NCBI GenBank assembly: GCA_963819975.1
Contig: CAWFYE010000009.1
Location: 124,001 to 188,000 of the forward strand
Direction: 5' to 3'
DNA length: 64,000 nt
Source: Palsa-1392 sp963819975
Lineage (GTDB): Bacteria; Verrucomicrobiota; Verrucomicrobiia; Chthoniobacterales; UBA10450
Positions within the stretch are counted from its first letter, which is position 1. Every line of letters starts with the position of its first letter. Under the pieces are notes generated by a model. It saw only the letters and a list, made by a program, of their open reading frames with translations. It had not been told where the DNA came from and searched no databases. Both the position numbers and the translations under genes were made by a program. Positions 52,253 through 61,743 of this stretch are shown piece after piece.

Positions 52253-53020
52253 TTAGGAGGCTGTTTCGGTCAGGATCAATTCGGCCACGAGTGGATAATG
52301 ATCGGACGCCACCCTCGCAATGGCCGTGCGATGGACCGAAACACCGACCGGATGGAGAGCGGTGTTCACGAAGATATGATCGACCGCCAGGAAGGGAAAA
52401 GAAGACGGAAAGGTGCGACAGGCGCAGCGAGGTCGGACCAGTTGCCGGACGTCGCGCAGATGGAGACTCAGCGTCCGGTGCGGGCGGGAACCGGGGAGGC
52501 TATTGAAGTCGCCCAGCAAAACAAGCGGTCCGCCGGTATCACTCGCCGCAAGCCAGTCCGAGCTTGTCAGCAACTCGGCCTGCAAACGCCGTTCACTTCG
52601 GCCGAGCCCAAGGTGCGTGTTGATTACGTGGACCGGTCCCAACTCCGTCAGCACATCCATCCCGACCGCAGCCCGCTGTTCCCGGCAGAAAAACGGCGGC
52701 GCGCCCGGCAGACACTCCGCGCGCCGCAAACTAAGCTGATGCCGACTCAGAATCGCGTGGCCATAGTGTTCGTCGCCCTGCCGCATCGCGGGATGGAAAT
52801 GCCAGTGCCAGCCCAGTTCATCCGCGATCGCGGCCGTCTGGTCGAGGCCCTTGGATCGCGACCGGCCGAGGTCGAGTTCCTGGAGCCCGACCACGTCCGC
52901 CCCAAGCTCGCTTATTACCTCCGCGATCCGCGCCTCGGAGCGTTTTCCATCCATCCCGACACAGCCGTGCACGTTATAAGTTGCGACGCGCAACTTCGAT
53001 TCCGTGGAGGTTTCGCTCAT
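52253..53020 (-). CDS. Endonuclease/exonuclease/phosphatase family protein
   Basis: 255 residues from the ATG at 53018-53020. EEP fold: VATYNVHGCVGMDG, GLQELDLGR (Glu metal ligand), VINTHLGLG (His), LLGDFNSLPGS (Asp-Asn), and the terminal SDHYPLVAEL (Asp-His). It could cut nucleic acid, or phosphodiesters of lipids or phosphoinositides; operon partner cardiolipin synthase (22 bases upstream) makes a lipid role possible. TCGTTAGGC on the plus strand overlaps its start (GCCTAACG precedes ATG). Confidence 0.87.
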   Translation of the reverse strand: MSETSTESKLRVATYNVHGCVGMDGKRSEARIAEVISELGADVVGLQELDLGRSRSKGLDQTAAIADELGWHWHFHPAMRQGDEHYGHAILSRHQLSLRRAECLPGAPPFFCREQRAAVGMDVLTELGPVHVINTHLGLGRSERRLQAELLTSSDWLAASDTGGPLVLLGDFNSLPGSRPHRTLSLHLRDVRQLVRPRCACRTFPSSFPFLAVDHIFVNTALHPVGVSVHRTAIARVASDHYPLVAELILTETAS

Positions 53021-53042
53021 CGTTAGGCTGTGATCAACTCGG

Positions 53043-54332
53043 TCACATCTGCGACCGGAAGATCGACATTGCGCGCCCTTTAATTTTCTCCTCCAACGGT
53101 CGCCGATGCCAGTCCGCCAGGGTGACCTCACGCGAGTGCTCCTTGTCGTCATCAAAGACCCGTGCATGCTTCGCCACGAAATCCTTGTCGAGCACGTTCA
53201 AGTTCGTTTCCTCGTTCAACGACAAGGAGCGATTATCGAGATTGGCCGAGCCGACCGAGGCCCAGCAATCGTCGACCAGCAGATACTTGCAATGAAAGCG
53301 CGCCGGCTGGTATTCGTAGAAACGCGCCCCGGCCTCGAGCAACGGTTTCCAGCGCGTCTTGCCGACCGCGCGCACAACCTTCGCGTCAATATCCGGACCC
53401 GGGGTGATAATTTCCACCTTCACCCCGCGCCGGAGCGCCGCAATCAGGGTGCGGATCGCCAAGTTCCCCGGAATGAAATATGCATTCGCAATCCGGATGC
53501 GCTCGCGCGCTGCGGCGATCGAGACGAGCAGCATGAGCCGTGCGCTATCGCTCCCCTCGCCGGCCGAGCTCTTGAAAATCTGGCAGAGTTGATTGCCCGC
53601 CTTCTCCTGTTTCGGGAAATAAGGATCCCCGTGCAGCAATTCAGCACGTGTTTCCATCCAGTTATCCATGAAAGCCTGCTGCAGTTGCGCCACGACCGGC
53701 CCCTTCACTTTGTAATGCGAATCGCGCCACAGACCATGGGTCCGTCCATCGCCTCTCCAGGCATCGGCAATCCCAACGCCGCCGATGAATCCGAGGTTGC
53801 CATCGATCACGAGAATCTTGCGATGCGTCCGGTAATTGATCCGCGAGAAATGCACGAAGCGAAAAATCTCCACACAGACCCCGGCGCGTTTCATCATTTC
53901 CATGACGGGGCCGTGGACCGAGTCGCTTCCAAGCGCGTCCTGGAGAAAATGGACTTTTACCCCCGCGCGCGCCCGCTCCGCCAACGCGGCCGCGAAGGCA
54001 TCCGAGATTTCGCCTTCTTTCCAAAGGAAGTTCTCGAATGTAATCGTGCGCTGCGCTGAACGGATGCCGGCCAGCATGGCCGGGAATATTTCGTCACCGT
54101 TCTCGAGCGGCGTGATCTTGTTCCCCTCCACCAGCGGTGGCCCGAGCAGGTGACCCATGGTGCGGACAAAGACCTCGTCGCCGATAGCGTAATCGGCTGT
54201 GATCGCGTGCCGAATCTTTTTCTCCGCCGGGAAGAAATTTCGCGCGATAAAAAGCGTCAGGAAACTGCTCACCGCGGCAGTGCCGAGAAGCTTCGGCCAC
54301 AGTGGCGGATCCGGTCGAAGAGACAACTTCAT
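53043..54332 (-). CDS. Cardiolipin synthase-like phospholipase D family protein
   Basis: 429 residues with one N-terminal helix (about 13-31). Two HKD motifs: THRKILVIDGNLGFIGG (about 176-192) and FHCKYLLVDDCWASVGSANLD (about 340-360), the second with the H-x-K-x4-D pattern. LWKEGEISDAFAAALAERARAGV and RDSHYKVKGPVV are typical for Cls. It would transfer a phosphatidyl group between two phosphatidylglycerols at the inner membrane. Pairs with the EEP gene. Confidence 0.9.
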   Translation of the reverse strand: MKLSLRPDPPLWPKLLGTAAVSSFLTLFIARNFFPAEKKIRHAITADYAIGDEVFVRTMGHLLGPPLVEGNKITPLENGDEIFPAMLAGIRSAQRTITFENFLWKEGEISDAFAAALAERARAGVKVHFLQDALGSDSVHGPVMEMMKRAGVCVEIFRFVHFSRINYRTHRKILVIDGNLGFIGGVGIADAWRGDGRTHGLWRDSHYKVKGPVVAQLQQAFMDNWMETRAELLHGDPYFPKQEKAGNQLCQIFKSSAGEGSDSARLMLLVSIAAARERIRIANAYFIPGNLAIRTLIAALRRGVKVEIITPGPDIDAKVVRAVGKTRWKPLLEAGARFYEYQPARFHCKYLLVDDCWASVGSANLDNRSLSLNEETNLNVLDKDFVAKHARVFDDDKEHSREVTLADWHRRPLEEKIKGRAMSIFRSQM

Positions 54333-54484
54333 CTCAACTCAATCGCAACCCGCGCCGGATTCGATCCCTTTTGCCGGCAAGCGTTTTGCATCTTCCTGGA
54401 GATCCAAAGGGAGATCACGCTTCGCGCCCAAGCCGCTGGCGGTGTATTGAGAAGAAGCGTGCGTAAAGTTGCCAACTCAACTCC

Positions 54485-55111
54485 ATGACAAAGCGAAATG
54501 GAAAACCAAAGTCCCCGTCAAAGCCATCCGCCTGGCCGGTGCCGCTGCTTCTTCTGCTCGCATTCGGTTTAGGCGCCGGGGCGACCTGGCTTGCTCTGCG
54601 TGGATTCTCAAACCAGCCCGCCAAACCCGTCATCGAGAGCTTTCTTCCCGCAGGCGGCGGGCCCTCGACTTCCCTCCCCTCGGTCCGTCTGCCGCCCGCC
54701 GCCGCTACGCCACCCGATGTTTCGCAACTCGCCCCAGCCGACGCCGCCCGGACACTGGCCAACTGGAACTACGACCAGCAAAACTGGCCGCACGCGATCG
54801 AGCACTACGAAGAGGCGATTGCGCGCGGAGCCGACAACGCCGATGTGCGGACCGATCTCGGCAATTGCTTCCGCTTTCTTGGGCAACCAGAAAAGGCGCT
54901 CGAGCAATACCAGATCGCGCAAAAACAAAACCCGCAGCACGAGAACAGCCTTTTCAATCAGATCAGCCTCTTTGCCCAGCTCCTGCACGACCAGGAACGC
55001 GCCCAATCTGTCGCGCACGATTTCATCGCGCGCTTTCCGCAAAGCCCGCGGATTGAAGTCGCCAGACAAATGATTCTGACCCAGCAAGCAAGTCCTTCGC
55101 CCCAGCCGTGA
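54485..55111 (+). CDS. Membrane-anchored TPR protein
   Basis: 208 residues: basic start (TKRNGKPKSPSKPS), one helix (WPVPLLLLLAFGLGAGATWL), a Pro/Ser linker, and from about 95 tetratricopeptide repeats (YDQQNWPHAIEHYEEAI, DVRTDLGNCFRFLGQPEKAL, ENSLFNQISLFAQLLHDQE). A periplasmic scaffold is likely. Function unknown. The lipoprotein gene begins 24 bases later. Confidence 0.82.
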   Translation: MTKRNGKPKSPSKPSAWPVPLLLLLAFGLGAGATWLALRGFSNQPAKPVIESFLPAGGGPSTSLPSVRLPPAAATPPDVSQLAPADAARTLANWNYDQQNWPHAIEHYEEAIARGADNADVRTDLGNCFRFLGQPEKALEQYQIAQKQNPQHENSLFNQISLFAQLLHDQERAQSVAHDFIARFPQSPRIEVARQMILTQQASPSPQP

Positions 55112-55135
55112 ACATGACGCTGTAGGGAGTGCGAT

Positions 55136-55624
55136 ATGCAAATGTTCTTTCGCGAAGCCTCCTTTCGGTCCGTGCGGATCATGCTCTCCGGCATGATTTT
55201 CTTCGGGCTGGCAGGCTGCTCGGGAAAAAGCGGCGAGGCGGTTGTCATCGAGAAGGAGTACATCGCCGCCGCCGAGATTCGCGCCACGCCGTCTGCCGCA
55301 CCGGGCAACTCAGTCACCCCGCCAGTGCCGGCCGCGGCATCCGAGGCCAGCGACAACGCCGGAACCACGCGCGAGCTCAAGCCAACAGAGATCGTGGTCG
55401 ATGGCTACGTGATGGAAAAGGACGTTCGCGGCACTAGCAAAGATCCGCGCGTACTGACTCACGAGCAGTGGCTGGTGCGTGTGGAGTTGGCTTCTGGTGG
55501 ACGCAAAATCCATGTCCACGCCGACCGGAAGCAATTTGAAAAGCTGAAGCCAGGCAACCACGTCGAGATCACCTACCGCGAAGGGAAGTATACCGGAACA
55601 GTCTGGAGCGCAGAGATCAAGTAG
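55136..55624 (+). CDS. Putative lipoprotein
   Basis: 162 residues; leader ends in GLAGC (Cys 28). An Ala/Pro-rich spacer is followed by a compact domain (VVDGYVMEKDVRGTSKDPRV... VEITYREGKYTGTVWSAEIK) with OB-like alternating strands. No named family recognised. Same strand as, and 24 bases after, the TPR gene, so probably an operon. Confidence 0.7.
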   Translation: MQMFFREASFRSVRIMLSGMIFFGLAGCSGKSGEAVVIEKEYIAAAEIRATPSAAPGNSVTPPVPAAASEASDNAGTTRELKPTEIVVDGYVMEKDVRGTSKDPRVLTHEQWLVRVELASGGRKIHVHADRKQFEKLKPGNHVEITYREGKYTGTVWSAEIK

Positions 55625-55741
55625 CGAGTCAGTCGGCGGCGGCGAGAGAAAGCTCGCTGCGTCCTCCGATATCGTTTTTTTGCTCCGGACGGCCGCGCCT
55701 GGCACGAAGCGGCGTCTCTCTTTCGTGGTCTCTGCCAGATC

Positions 55742-56806
55742 TTAGTTTGCCGTGATTTGGCCGAAGACGCCGATTAACTCATCCTCGCCACCGGTCGCGT
55801 AGTAGAGAACGTTCGTCGGGCCGCCTTTCTTGCTGCCGTTCCCGAAGCTGATTCCCCAGATTCCCGGGATGACGATCGGATTGCCGGTAGAGTCCTGCAC
55901 GAACCCCTGGAAAGCGCCGGTCGTTGGGCTGTAGGCGCCGATCGTTCCGCTGGTCGTGTTTCCGACCAGAAGCATGTTGCTGAAGGCTCCGAAATCGGCG
56001 GGCGCCTGCGCAATTCCCCACGGCTCGGAAAAGTTTCCATTGGCCAGACGTACGAGAAGATTGCCATTGGTGTCGAAACCATCGACGAAACCTCCCGAAA
56101 CTTCGTTAAAGAATGTCACCCAAATGGTCGAGCCGATGGCCTGGATGCCGTAGGGTTTGTAGTCGCGCGGGACTCTGCGATCGGAGAATCTGCCGGGTAA
56201 CGTGAGCGGCGCGAAGGTGGTCGCGTCGTAGGCTTCTACGCGGCCGTTAAAATTCGAGGCATAATAGGCGGGCAAACCACTGGTGACGTTGGCGGCCGAC
56301 GTCAGGCCAAGGTAGGAGGCGCGCCGGCGTGAGTTATCCACCTTGATCGTGGCGCTGGAGACGTGGCACTCGAAGCAGCCGGTGCCTTTCGGCGACGGTT
56401 TTTCACCGGCGTTCCAATTCGAGATCGTGCCGTCGAGAGTGGCGAAGGTGAAATTATTTATGCCGGGACCGGGGCCGGCCGTGCCGTTGTAAGCGGTGCC
56501 GGTGGGACTGCCGACGCCCGTGCCGCTGGCCGTTGGGATTGTAATAACAAGAGGAGAAAGGGAATCGCCGCCGCTCCGGCGGACGTCATACAGAGTGCTC
56601 ACGCCAGTGACATTATTTGCGACCCACCACTGGTTTTCATTCAGATTCGGGTCGACCGGGCGCGACAGCCCCCACGGGTTGATTAGGAACTCGTCCTGTG
56701 TGTCGTCAACGATCGGTGTGACGGTATAACTGTTGGTTTGAGCGCCGGCCTCCGCAGAGATGAACAGAGACAGACCCAGCAAGCAGACGATTTTCTTGTA
56801 GTCCAT
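55742..56806 (-). CDS. TIGR03118 family secreted protein with a CxxCH motif
   Basis: 354 residues; signal peptide KIVCLLGLSLFISAEAGA. The TIGR03118 pattern is clear: DEFLINPWGLSRPVDPNLNE, WWVANNVTGVSTLYD, LDGTISNWNAG, KPYGIQAIGSTIWVTF, FSEPWGIAQAPADFGAFSN, IWGISFGNG. It is a beta-propeller of unknown function. After SNWNAGEKPSP there is GCFECHVSS, a C-x-x-C-H sequence as used for covalent haem c. I know no haem in this family, so this may be chance. Confidence 0.85.
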   Translation of the reverse strand: MDYKKIVCLLGLSLFISAEAGAQTNSYTVTPIVDDTQDEFLINPWGLSRPVDPNLNENQWWVANNVTGVSTLYDVRRSGGDSLSPLVITIPTASGTGVGSPTGTAYNGTAGPGPGINNFTFATLDGTISNWNAGEKPSPKGTGCFECHVSSATIKVDNSRRRASYLGLTSAANVTSGLPAYYASNFNGRVEAYDATTFAPLTLPGRFSDRRVPRDYKPYGIQAIGSTIWVTFFNEVSGGFVDGFDTNGNLLVRLANGNFSEPWGIAQAPADFGAFSNMLLVGNTTSGTIGAYSPTTGAFQGFVQDSTGNPIVIPGIWGISFGNGSKKGGPTNVLYYATGGEDELIGVFGQITAN

Positions 56807-56966
56807 AAAAAATCGTTCGTCCCGTGCGTTCTCACGGATGCGCCTGTTTTCTGGTCGGGCGCGATTTCACATCATTGTCACATCGAGAAAAATACGAACG
56901 AAAGGGAAATTGAGGAGGAGAGGCGAACGAATTTGACGCTTAGTGGCGATCCGGTGACCCTTTCCG

Positions 56967-57977
56967 ATGAGCAATCCAACGTCAGAGATGCCTTCGCCTA
57001 AACTCTTTTTCGAAACCCTCAACGGTTTCCAACGAACCGCAGCGATCAAGGGCGCAGTCGAGCTGGATTTTTTTACGGCGATGGCCGACGGGCCGGCGAC
57101 TGCGGCGGAACTGGCGCAACGTTGCGGGGCGGCGGAACGCGGCGCCCGGATCCTGGCCGATTATCTGACGATTTTGGGTTTCCTAACGAAAAGCGGGGAT
57201 CGTTATGCGCTGACGCCGGAAAGCGCGCTCTTTCTCAATCGCAAATCGCCCGCCTACGTGGGCGGGGTCGTGCAGTTTCTCCTCTCGCCGGAGTTGCGGC
57301 GGGAATATGACGACATCGCCGCTACCGTGCGCAAGGGTGGCACCGCACAGGATGAGCTGGGAACGATCGCACCCGAGCATCCGATCTGGCTGGAATTCGC
57401 GCGCGGGATGGCACCGATGATGCGCATGCCGGCCCAGGCCCTGGCCGGGATGGTAGCGCTGGAGGGTGCTCCCAAGATACTGGATATCTCGGCGAGCCAC
57501 GGGATGTGGGGAATGGCCTTCGCAGAAAAATACCCGCACGCCCAATTGGTCGCGCTGGATTGGGCGCCGGTGCTGGAATTGACGCGCGAGAACGCGGAAC
57601 GCGCCGGGTTGAAGGACCGTTTCAGCACGATCGCAGGCGACGCGTTCGCAGTAGATTTGGGGTCGGGCTACGACGTCGTGTTGGTCCCAAATTTTCTCCA
57701 TCATTTTAGCCACCAGGATTGCGTGCGCTTCCTGAAGAAGGTGCGCGCGGCCTTGGACGATGGAGGGCGGATGGCGATTGTCGATTTCGTGCCGGATGCC
57801 GACCGAGTGTCGCCGCCCGAGGCGGCGAGCTTCAGCTTTGTCATGCTGGCAGGCACGCCGGAAGGAGATGCCTACACCCTGCCGGAGTATGAAGAGATGC
57901 TGGCGAGCGCCGGATTTGGGGCGGTAGAGAGTCATGATCTGCCGCCGATGTGGACAGCGATCATTGCGCGCAAATAG
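56967..57977 (+). CDS. SAM-dependent methyltransferase (acetylserotonin/hydroxyneurosporene O-methyltransferase type)
   Basis: 336 residues. The N-terminal winged-helix dimerisation domain reads FFETLNGFQRTAAIKGAVEL, AELAQRCGAAERGARILADY. The Rossmann domain has PKILDISASHGMWGMAFA (motif I, with S-A-S in place of G-x-G), LVALDWAPVLELTREN, and VLVPNFLHHFSHQDC. A small molecule is the likely substrate. The altered motif I is seen in some members. TCCTAACGA at 57181. Confidence 0.82.
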   Translation: MSNPTSEMPSPKLFFETLNGFQRTAAIKGAVELDFFTAMADGPATAAELAQRCGAAERGARILADYLTILGFLTKSGDRYALTPESALFLNRKSPAYVGGVVQFLLSPELRREYDDIAATVRKGGTAQDELGTIAPEHPIWLEFARGMAPMMRMPAQALAGMVALEGAPKILDISASHGMWGMAFAEKYPHAQLVALDWAPVLELTRENAERAGLKDRFSTIAGDAFAVDLGSGYDVVLVPNFLHHFSHQDCVRFLKKVRAALDDGGRMAIVDFVPDADRVSPPEAASFSFVMLAGTPEGDAYTLPEYEEMLASAGFGAVESHDLPPMWTAIIARK

Positions 57978-58068
57978 GATCGGAAGCCGCACTCACAGAA
58001 TTCAACCGGCACAGATCCGACTTCGATTCGCCGATATGTTTGCTTTGCCGGCTTGAGCTTGGCCACAA

Positions 58069-59214
58069 TCAAAAGGCCCAGAGGCCCTGGGCAAAGCGTC
58101 CGGTGTAGAGAGCGAAATAGAGCAGCGACCAGATCGTGAGCATGGCAAACCGGAAGCGTCGGCCGGTGCAGGCCTTGGCGAAAAGCAGAAACATCGGAAA
58201 GAGAGTGAGCGCGTAGCGCGGCACGCTCAGGACATAGGACGTGCTGCAGATAAGCAGAACGTTGAGCGTGATCCAGACCGCGTAGGAGGATCGCAGAGAA
58301 ATCCAAGACCAGATCGCGCAAATGATCACGAGCCCGATGGCAATCAATTCGTTCAAGCCCTCGTTGATGTTCAACCCAAGGGCGCGCAGGTAAACGTCGT
58401 GGATGCCAAACCAGGGCGACGCGAACTTTTTATACCAATGCACTTGCATGATCTTGGTAAACGCGAAGAAGTCACCCGTGACTTCGTAATTTAACCAGAG
58501 ATAACCGAGAAAGCCGAACGGCACTAGCCCGAGCCAAAGCCAGCGGAAGTTGATGCGGCGGGTTTGCCAATATTGCAGGGCCACTTCCGTCGCCAGCGCC
58601 GGGACTAGAATGAGACCGTTTACCCGGGTGAGACAGGCGCCCGCGCCAAGCACACCCGCCAGGGCCCAGTGTGTCTTCCGCGCGGCCAGGAAACAGCCAA
58701 GAGTCAAGGCGAGGAAGATACTCTCGGTGTAAGCGATGTGGAGAAAATAACTCGTCGGGAAGATAAGAAGAAACCAGACCGCGTTGCGCGAGACTTCTTC
58801 CGATTCATCGCATCGCGCCAGCCGCCGGAGCAGGAGGGCGGCGGCCACGGAACCAAGACCTGAGACAATGAAAGCGGCCAGCATGTAGTCGCCGGCGAAG
58901 AAAGCGGTCAGCCTAACGAGCCAAGGGTAGAGCGGAAAGAAGACGAGGGAGACGCGACTATCGCCCGTCGCGGCATAGCCGTGTTCAGCCAGTCTGAGAT
59001 AGTGGGTCGCATCCCAGTTGTTCCAGATCTCAATCCAGCCGCGGTGCCTCGGCCTAAAGGCAGCGACCGCCTGGACTCCGAAAGTGAAGAGAAGCGCCTT
59101 GATCGCGACGACCCAGCCGATCGTTTCCCAATCCCTGCCAGGGACGCCCGCGAACCAACGCTCCCGCTTAAACCTCGGGGTGGGAGCGTCTGTGGGGGCA
59201 GTGGCGGAGTTCAC
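58069..59214 (-). CDS. PIG-V-like mannosyltransferase family membrane protein
   Basis: 381 residues and about nine helices. EIWNNWDATHYLRLAEHGY (the W-D-x-x-x-Y loop of PIG-V and related GT-C enzymes) and FFPLYPWLVRL near the N-terminus; LIFPTSYFLHIAYTESIFLA and CLTRVNGLILVPA further on. It probably transfers a sugar from a polyprenyl donor in the periplasm. No partners are adjacent. GCCTAACGA at 58911. Confidence 0.83.
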   Translation of the reverse strand: MNSATAPTDAPTPRFKRERWFAGVPGRDWETIGWVVAIKALLFTFGVQAVAAFRPRHRGWIEIWNNWDATHYLRLAEHGYAATGDSRVSLVFFPLYPWLVRLTAFFAGDYMLAAFIVSGLGSVAAALLLRRLARCDESEEVSRNAVWFLLIFPTSYFLHIAYTESIFLALTLGCFLAARKTHWALAGVLGAGACLTRVNGLILVPALATEVALQYWQTRRINFRWLWLGLVPFGFLGYLWLNYEVTGDFFAFTKIMQVHWYKKFASPWFGIHDVYLRALGLNINEGLNELIAIGLVIICAIWSWISLRSSYAVWITLNVLLICSTSYVLSVPRYALTLFPMFLLFAKACTGRRFRFAMLTIWSLLYFALYTGRFAQGLWAF

Positions 59215-59283
59215 ATTGAGCGTCCTAGCGGAGGAAGTCGCGTCCGTCGAGGGCCAACTTTACAGGAAGAAAATGAAGCAGGA

Positions 59284-59964
59284 TCAGAGCTCGATCGTCT
59301 CTCCGATCCCTGGGAGCAAAAGATCCTTCCCGGCAGCGCCTGCGACTTCCAGGGCGGCCGCACGATCGAGCTTGATGGGCGGGAAAGTATCGTAGTGAAC
59401 GCCGACGATTTTTTTCGTTCCGAGAAAGTCTGCCGCCCGAACCGCATCCTCGATTCCCATCGTGAAGAAGTCACCGATCGGCAGCACCGCGAATCGAATC
59501 TTCGTTTCTTCGCCAATGAGTTTCATGTCGGAGGTGAGCGCGGTGTCGCCTGAGTAATAAAAATTGCCGTCGCTCGTTTGCACGACGAAGCCAGCCGGAT
59601 TTCCGCCGTAGCTGCCGTCAGGCATGGAGCTGCTGTGGATGGCCGCGGTCAGCTTCAGCCGCCCGAACGGCATTTTGGCCGCTCCGCCGTGGTTCATTGC
59701 CTGGACGTTCTCCAGACCTTTCGCTTCAAACCACGAACCGACTTCGAACGGCGCGATGACTGTGGCACCGGTTCGCTTCGCGATCTCGACCACATCGGCG
59801 ATGTGATCCCCGTGTCCGTGCGAGACGAGAATGAAGTCGGCTGCGACTTTTTTCACATCGATCTTTTCGGCGAGTGGATTTGGCGTGATGAATGGATCGA
59901 AGAGCAGTGTTTTCCCGCCCGCCTCGATCGCAAAACAAGCGTGACCGTAGTAGGTAAATTTCAT
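59284..59964 (-). CDS. Metallo-beta-lactamase-fold hydrolase, UPF0173
   Basis: 226 residues from the ATG at 59962-59964. Typical UPF0173: MKFTYYGHACFAIEAGGK at the start, the metal block LVSHGHGDHIADVVEIA (H-x-H-x-D-H), the third His in AMNHGGA, the Asp in YYSGDTALTSDM, and the final His in IVGVHYDTFPPI. Substrate unknown. Divergent from the DUF5069 gene. Confidence 0.92.
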   Translation of the reverse strand: MKFTYYGHACFAIEAGGKTLLFDPFITPNPLAEKIDVKKVAADFILVSHGHGDHIADVVEIAKRTGATVIAPFEVGSWFEAKGLENVQAMNHGGAAKMPFGRLKLTAAIHSSSMPDGSYGGNPAGFVVQTSDGNFYYSGDTALTSDMKLIGEETKIRFAVLPIGDFFTMGIEDAVRAADFLGTKKIVGVHYDTFPPIKLDRAAALEVAGAAGKDLLLPGIGETIEL

Positions 59965-60101
59965 CGGATTACCTAATGATCGCCTGCGGCATTCGCAATG
60001 GCTTTCCGCCAGTGCGGCCGTTCCACACAACAGGCAGTCGCTTCGACGCTCCGGCCGGCACCGGTTTGCACCGCGCTTCTTTTGACTTCAAATTTCCACC
60101 A

Positions 60102-60515
60102 ATGAAACCGAGAAGCACGGAAGACGAGACAAACGGACTGCGTTACTTCCCCCGTCTCTTGGACAAAATCCGGCTCCATGCCTCCGGGAAGCTCGACCCC
60201 GAATACCACGAAAATCTAGGACGGGGCGCCGACCGGCGATTGATCAAATTTCTCCGGGTCGAATACGACAAACTGCGCGAGCGCGTCCTGCAAGGGGGCA
60301 CGGACGCCGAAATCCTGGAGTGGTGCTACGCCAACGGCCACCGGCTCTACAAGAACGACATCGAAATCTGGAACGGCTTTATTTCAAAACTGGGGTGGAA
60401 CGATTTCGCCTCCGGTCATCTCGCCAAATCGAAAGCCGAAGCCGGCCTGGCCGATCGCGACGATATTCAGACACTGGGGCAGTTATTCGACGTGGAGGAA
60501 GGTCGGAAGAAGTAG
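60102..60515 (+). CDS. DUF5069 protein
   Basis: 137 residues from the ATG at 60102. YFPRLLDKIRLHASGKLDPEY is the hallmark start, followed by RRLIKFLRVEYDKLRERVLQG, AEILEWCYANG and IEIWNGFISKLGWND. Function unknown. It is a distant paralogue of the 30457-30900 protein. An earlier in-frame start (59976) would lie in the divergent promoter region and is unlikely. Confidence 0.8.
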   Translation: MKPRSTEDETNGLRYFPRLLDKIRLHASGKLDPEYHENLGRGADRRLIKFLRVEYDKLRERVLQGGTDAEILEWCYANGHRLYKNDIEIWNGFISKLGWNDFASGHLAKSKAEAGLADRDDIQTLGQLFDVEEGRKK

Positions 60516-60769
60516 GGACAGATCAGATCGACTTCGATGTATCAGGGCTCAGGGGTATTTGCTAAATACGCGAGCGCCTTATCGAGAATCTCGCGACTCT
60601 GAAAGCCGACTCTCTTCGTCACCTGCTGTCCGAGATCTGAGCGAGAGCCAGGTGCGTTAGTCCGATAGGAACCAGCCCAGGGCCCAGAGAAACAAGTTTC
60701 GCGAGGCTCACCCCGCGATTGGAGCGGAGGAGCCAGGGCGGAACAAGCAATTTCTAGAGGGAGGGCTCG

Positions 60770-60943
60770 CTACCACTTCCAAGCTCCGTCCGAACTTTCT
60801 CGCGGCGCAGCCGCGGCGCCCGGGACGGCCTGGTCGGACACAGCGGAGGAATGTTGCGGAAATGGATCGTCGTCCGTCGCGCAGCCAGCGAAGAGAAAGA
60901 GACCAGCCAGTGCCAAGGGAGCAAGTATAAACCATCGGTTCAT
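60770..60943 (-). CDS. Very small putative lipoprotein
   Basis: 57 residues: NRWFILAPLALAGLFLFAGC with Cys 21 as lipid site, then ATDDDPFPQHSSAVSDQAVP and an Ala/Ser-rich tail. Small lipoproteins of this form are frequent in this phylum. No function known. Downstream (60516-60769) the minus strand shows a short tail VTKRVGFQSREILDKALAYL with a stop but no start, possibly a gene remnant. Confidence 0.5.
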   Translation of the reverse strand: MNRWFILAPLALAGLFLFAGCATDDDPFPQHSSAVSDQAVPGAAAAPRESSDGAWKW

Positions 60944-61023
60944 GGAGGTAGTATGAAGCCGCAATAGCGCGGGCCGCAAAGTGAATCTGTCGAGCCGAGG
61001 AAGGAAACGCCCAACGTCCAACT

Positions 61024-61622
61024 TCAGAGAGAGAGATGGCTCTCCTCTGGTTCGTTAGCTACTGGCTGAATCAAATCCGCCTCCCGAAATTTCTCGAGAT
61101 AATCCCGCTGCCGCTCCCCCATCGTGGCGCCCTTGCGCCGATCAAGGGTGCGCGGGAGCAGTTCGAGGTTCGCGATCTCGTGGCGAAGCGCGGGCTCGAT
61201 CGCGAGCGGCACGATGTGATCGATCTCCGCCGGTTCCCCCGCGGAGGGACCGCGGCTGATGACCTGGTGAGCGGTCATGTCGCATCCGGGCGAGATTTTC
61301 CGGAGTCAGGCAGCCGAGCTTCTCGGCAATGTCGAGATTGCGGAGCAAAGCCGCCCCGACGAGCGGGGCGCGTGACTGTTGCGCGGACTGGTTCAGAGTC
61401 TGCGCCTCGTCGCTCACGGTCTCGGGTCCGATCCCGCGGCTGCGCGCGTCGTTCAGCCAGTAGACACATTTCAAGACGCGCTGATTCGCCGCCCGATCAC
61501 CGTGCAAGGTGGAGAGCTTTGCGGGGGCGATGAGCGACGCGATGGCACTGACAGCTGCGTCGTGCGCCGAGGCGTGGCCGACAAAAACGAGGCAAAGCAG
61601 CAGTGGTAAAAGATTGTTTCAT
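61024..61622 (-). pseudogene. Secreted HNH endonuclease-like protein, two frameshifts
   Basis: Three frames together give one protein: start MKQ (ATG 61620-61622), then LLPLLLCLVFVGHASAHDAA (signal peptide), LIAPAKLSTLHGDRAANQ, CLTPENLARMRHG..., then SAGEPAEIDHIVPLAIEPAL and IANLELLPRTLDRRKG (HNH core with D-H at the active site). Frame changes occur near 61605 (in a short T run) and near 61280. The domain D-H-I-V-P...N-L-E-x-x-P matches secreted HNH proteins of this phylum. Both shifts are single-base type. Confidence 0.6.
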
Positions 61623-61743
61623 TTGCATACCCACGCTCCACGAATTCAGAGCACGCGGCGGGCCTCGCCTGCGTATTGCGAGAGGGGACGAAGGACGATT
61701 TTGCTTGATCTCCCTGCGCCAAACCCCTACACCCTTCGCACTC

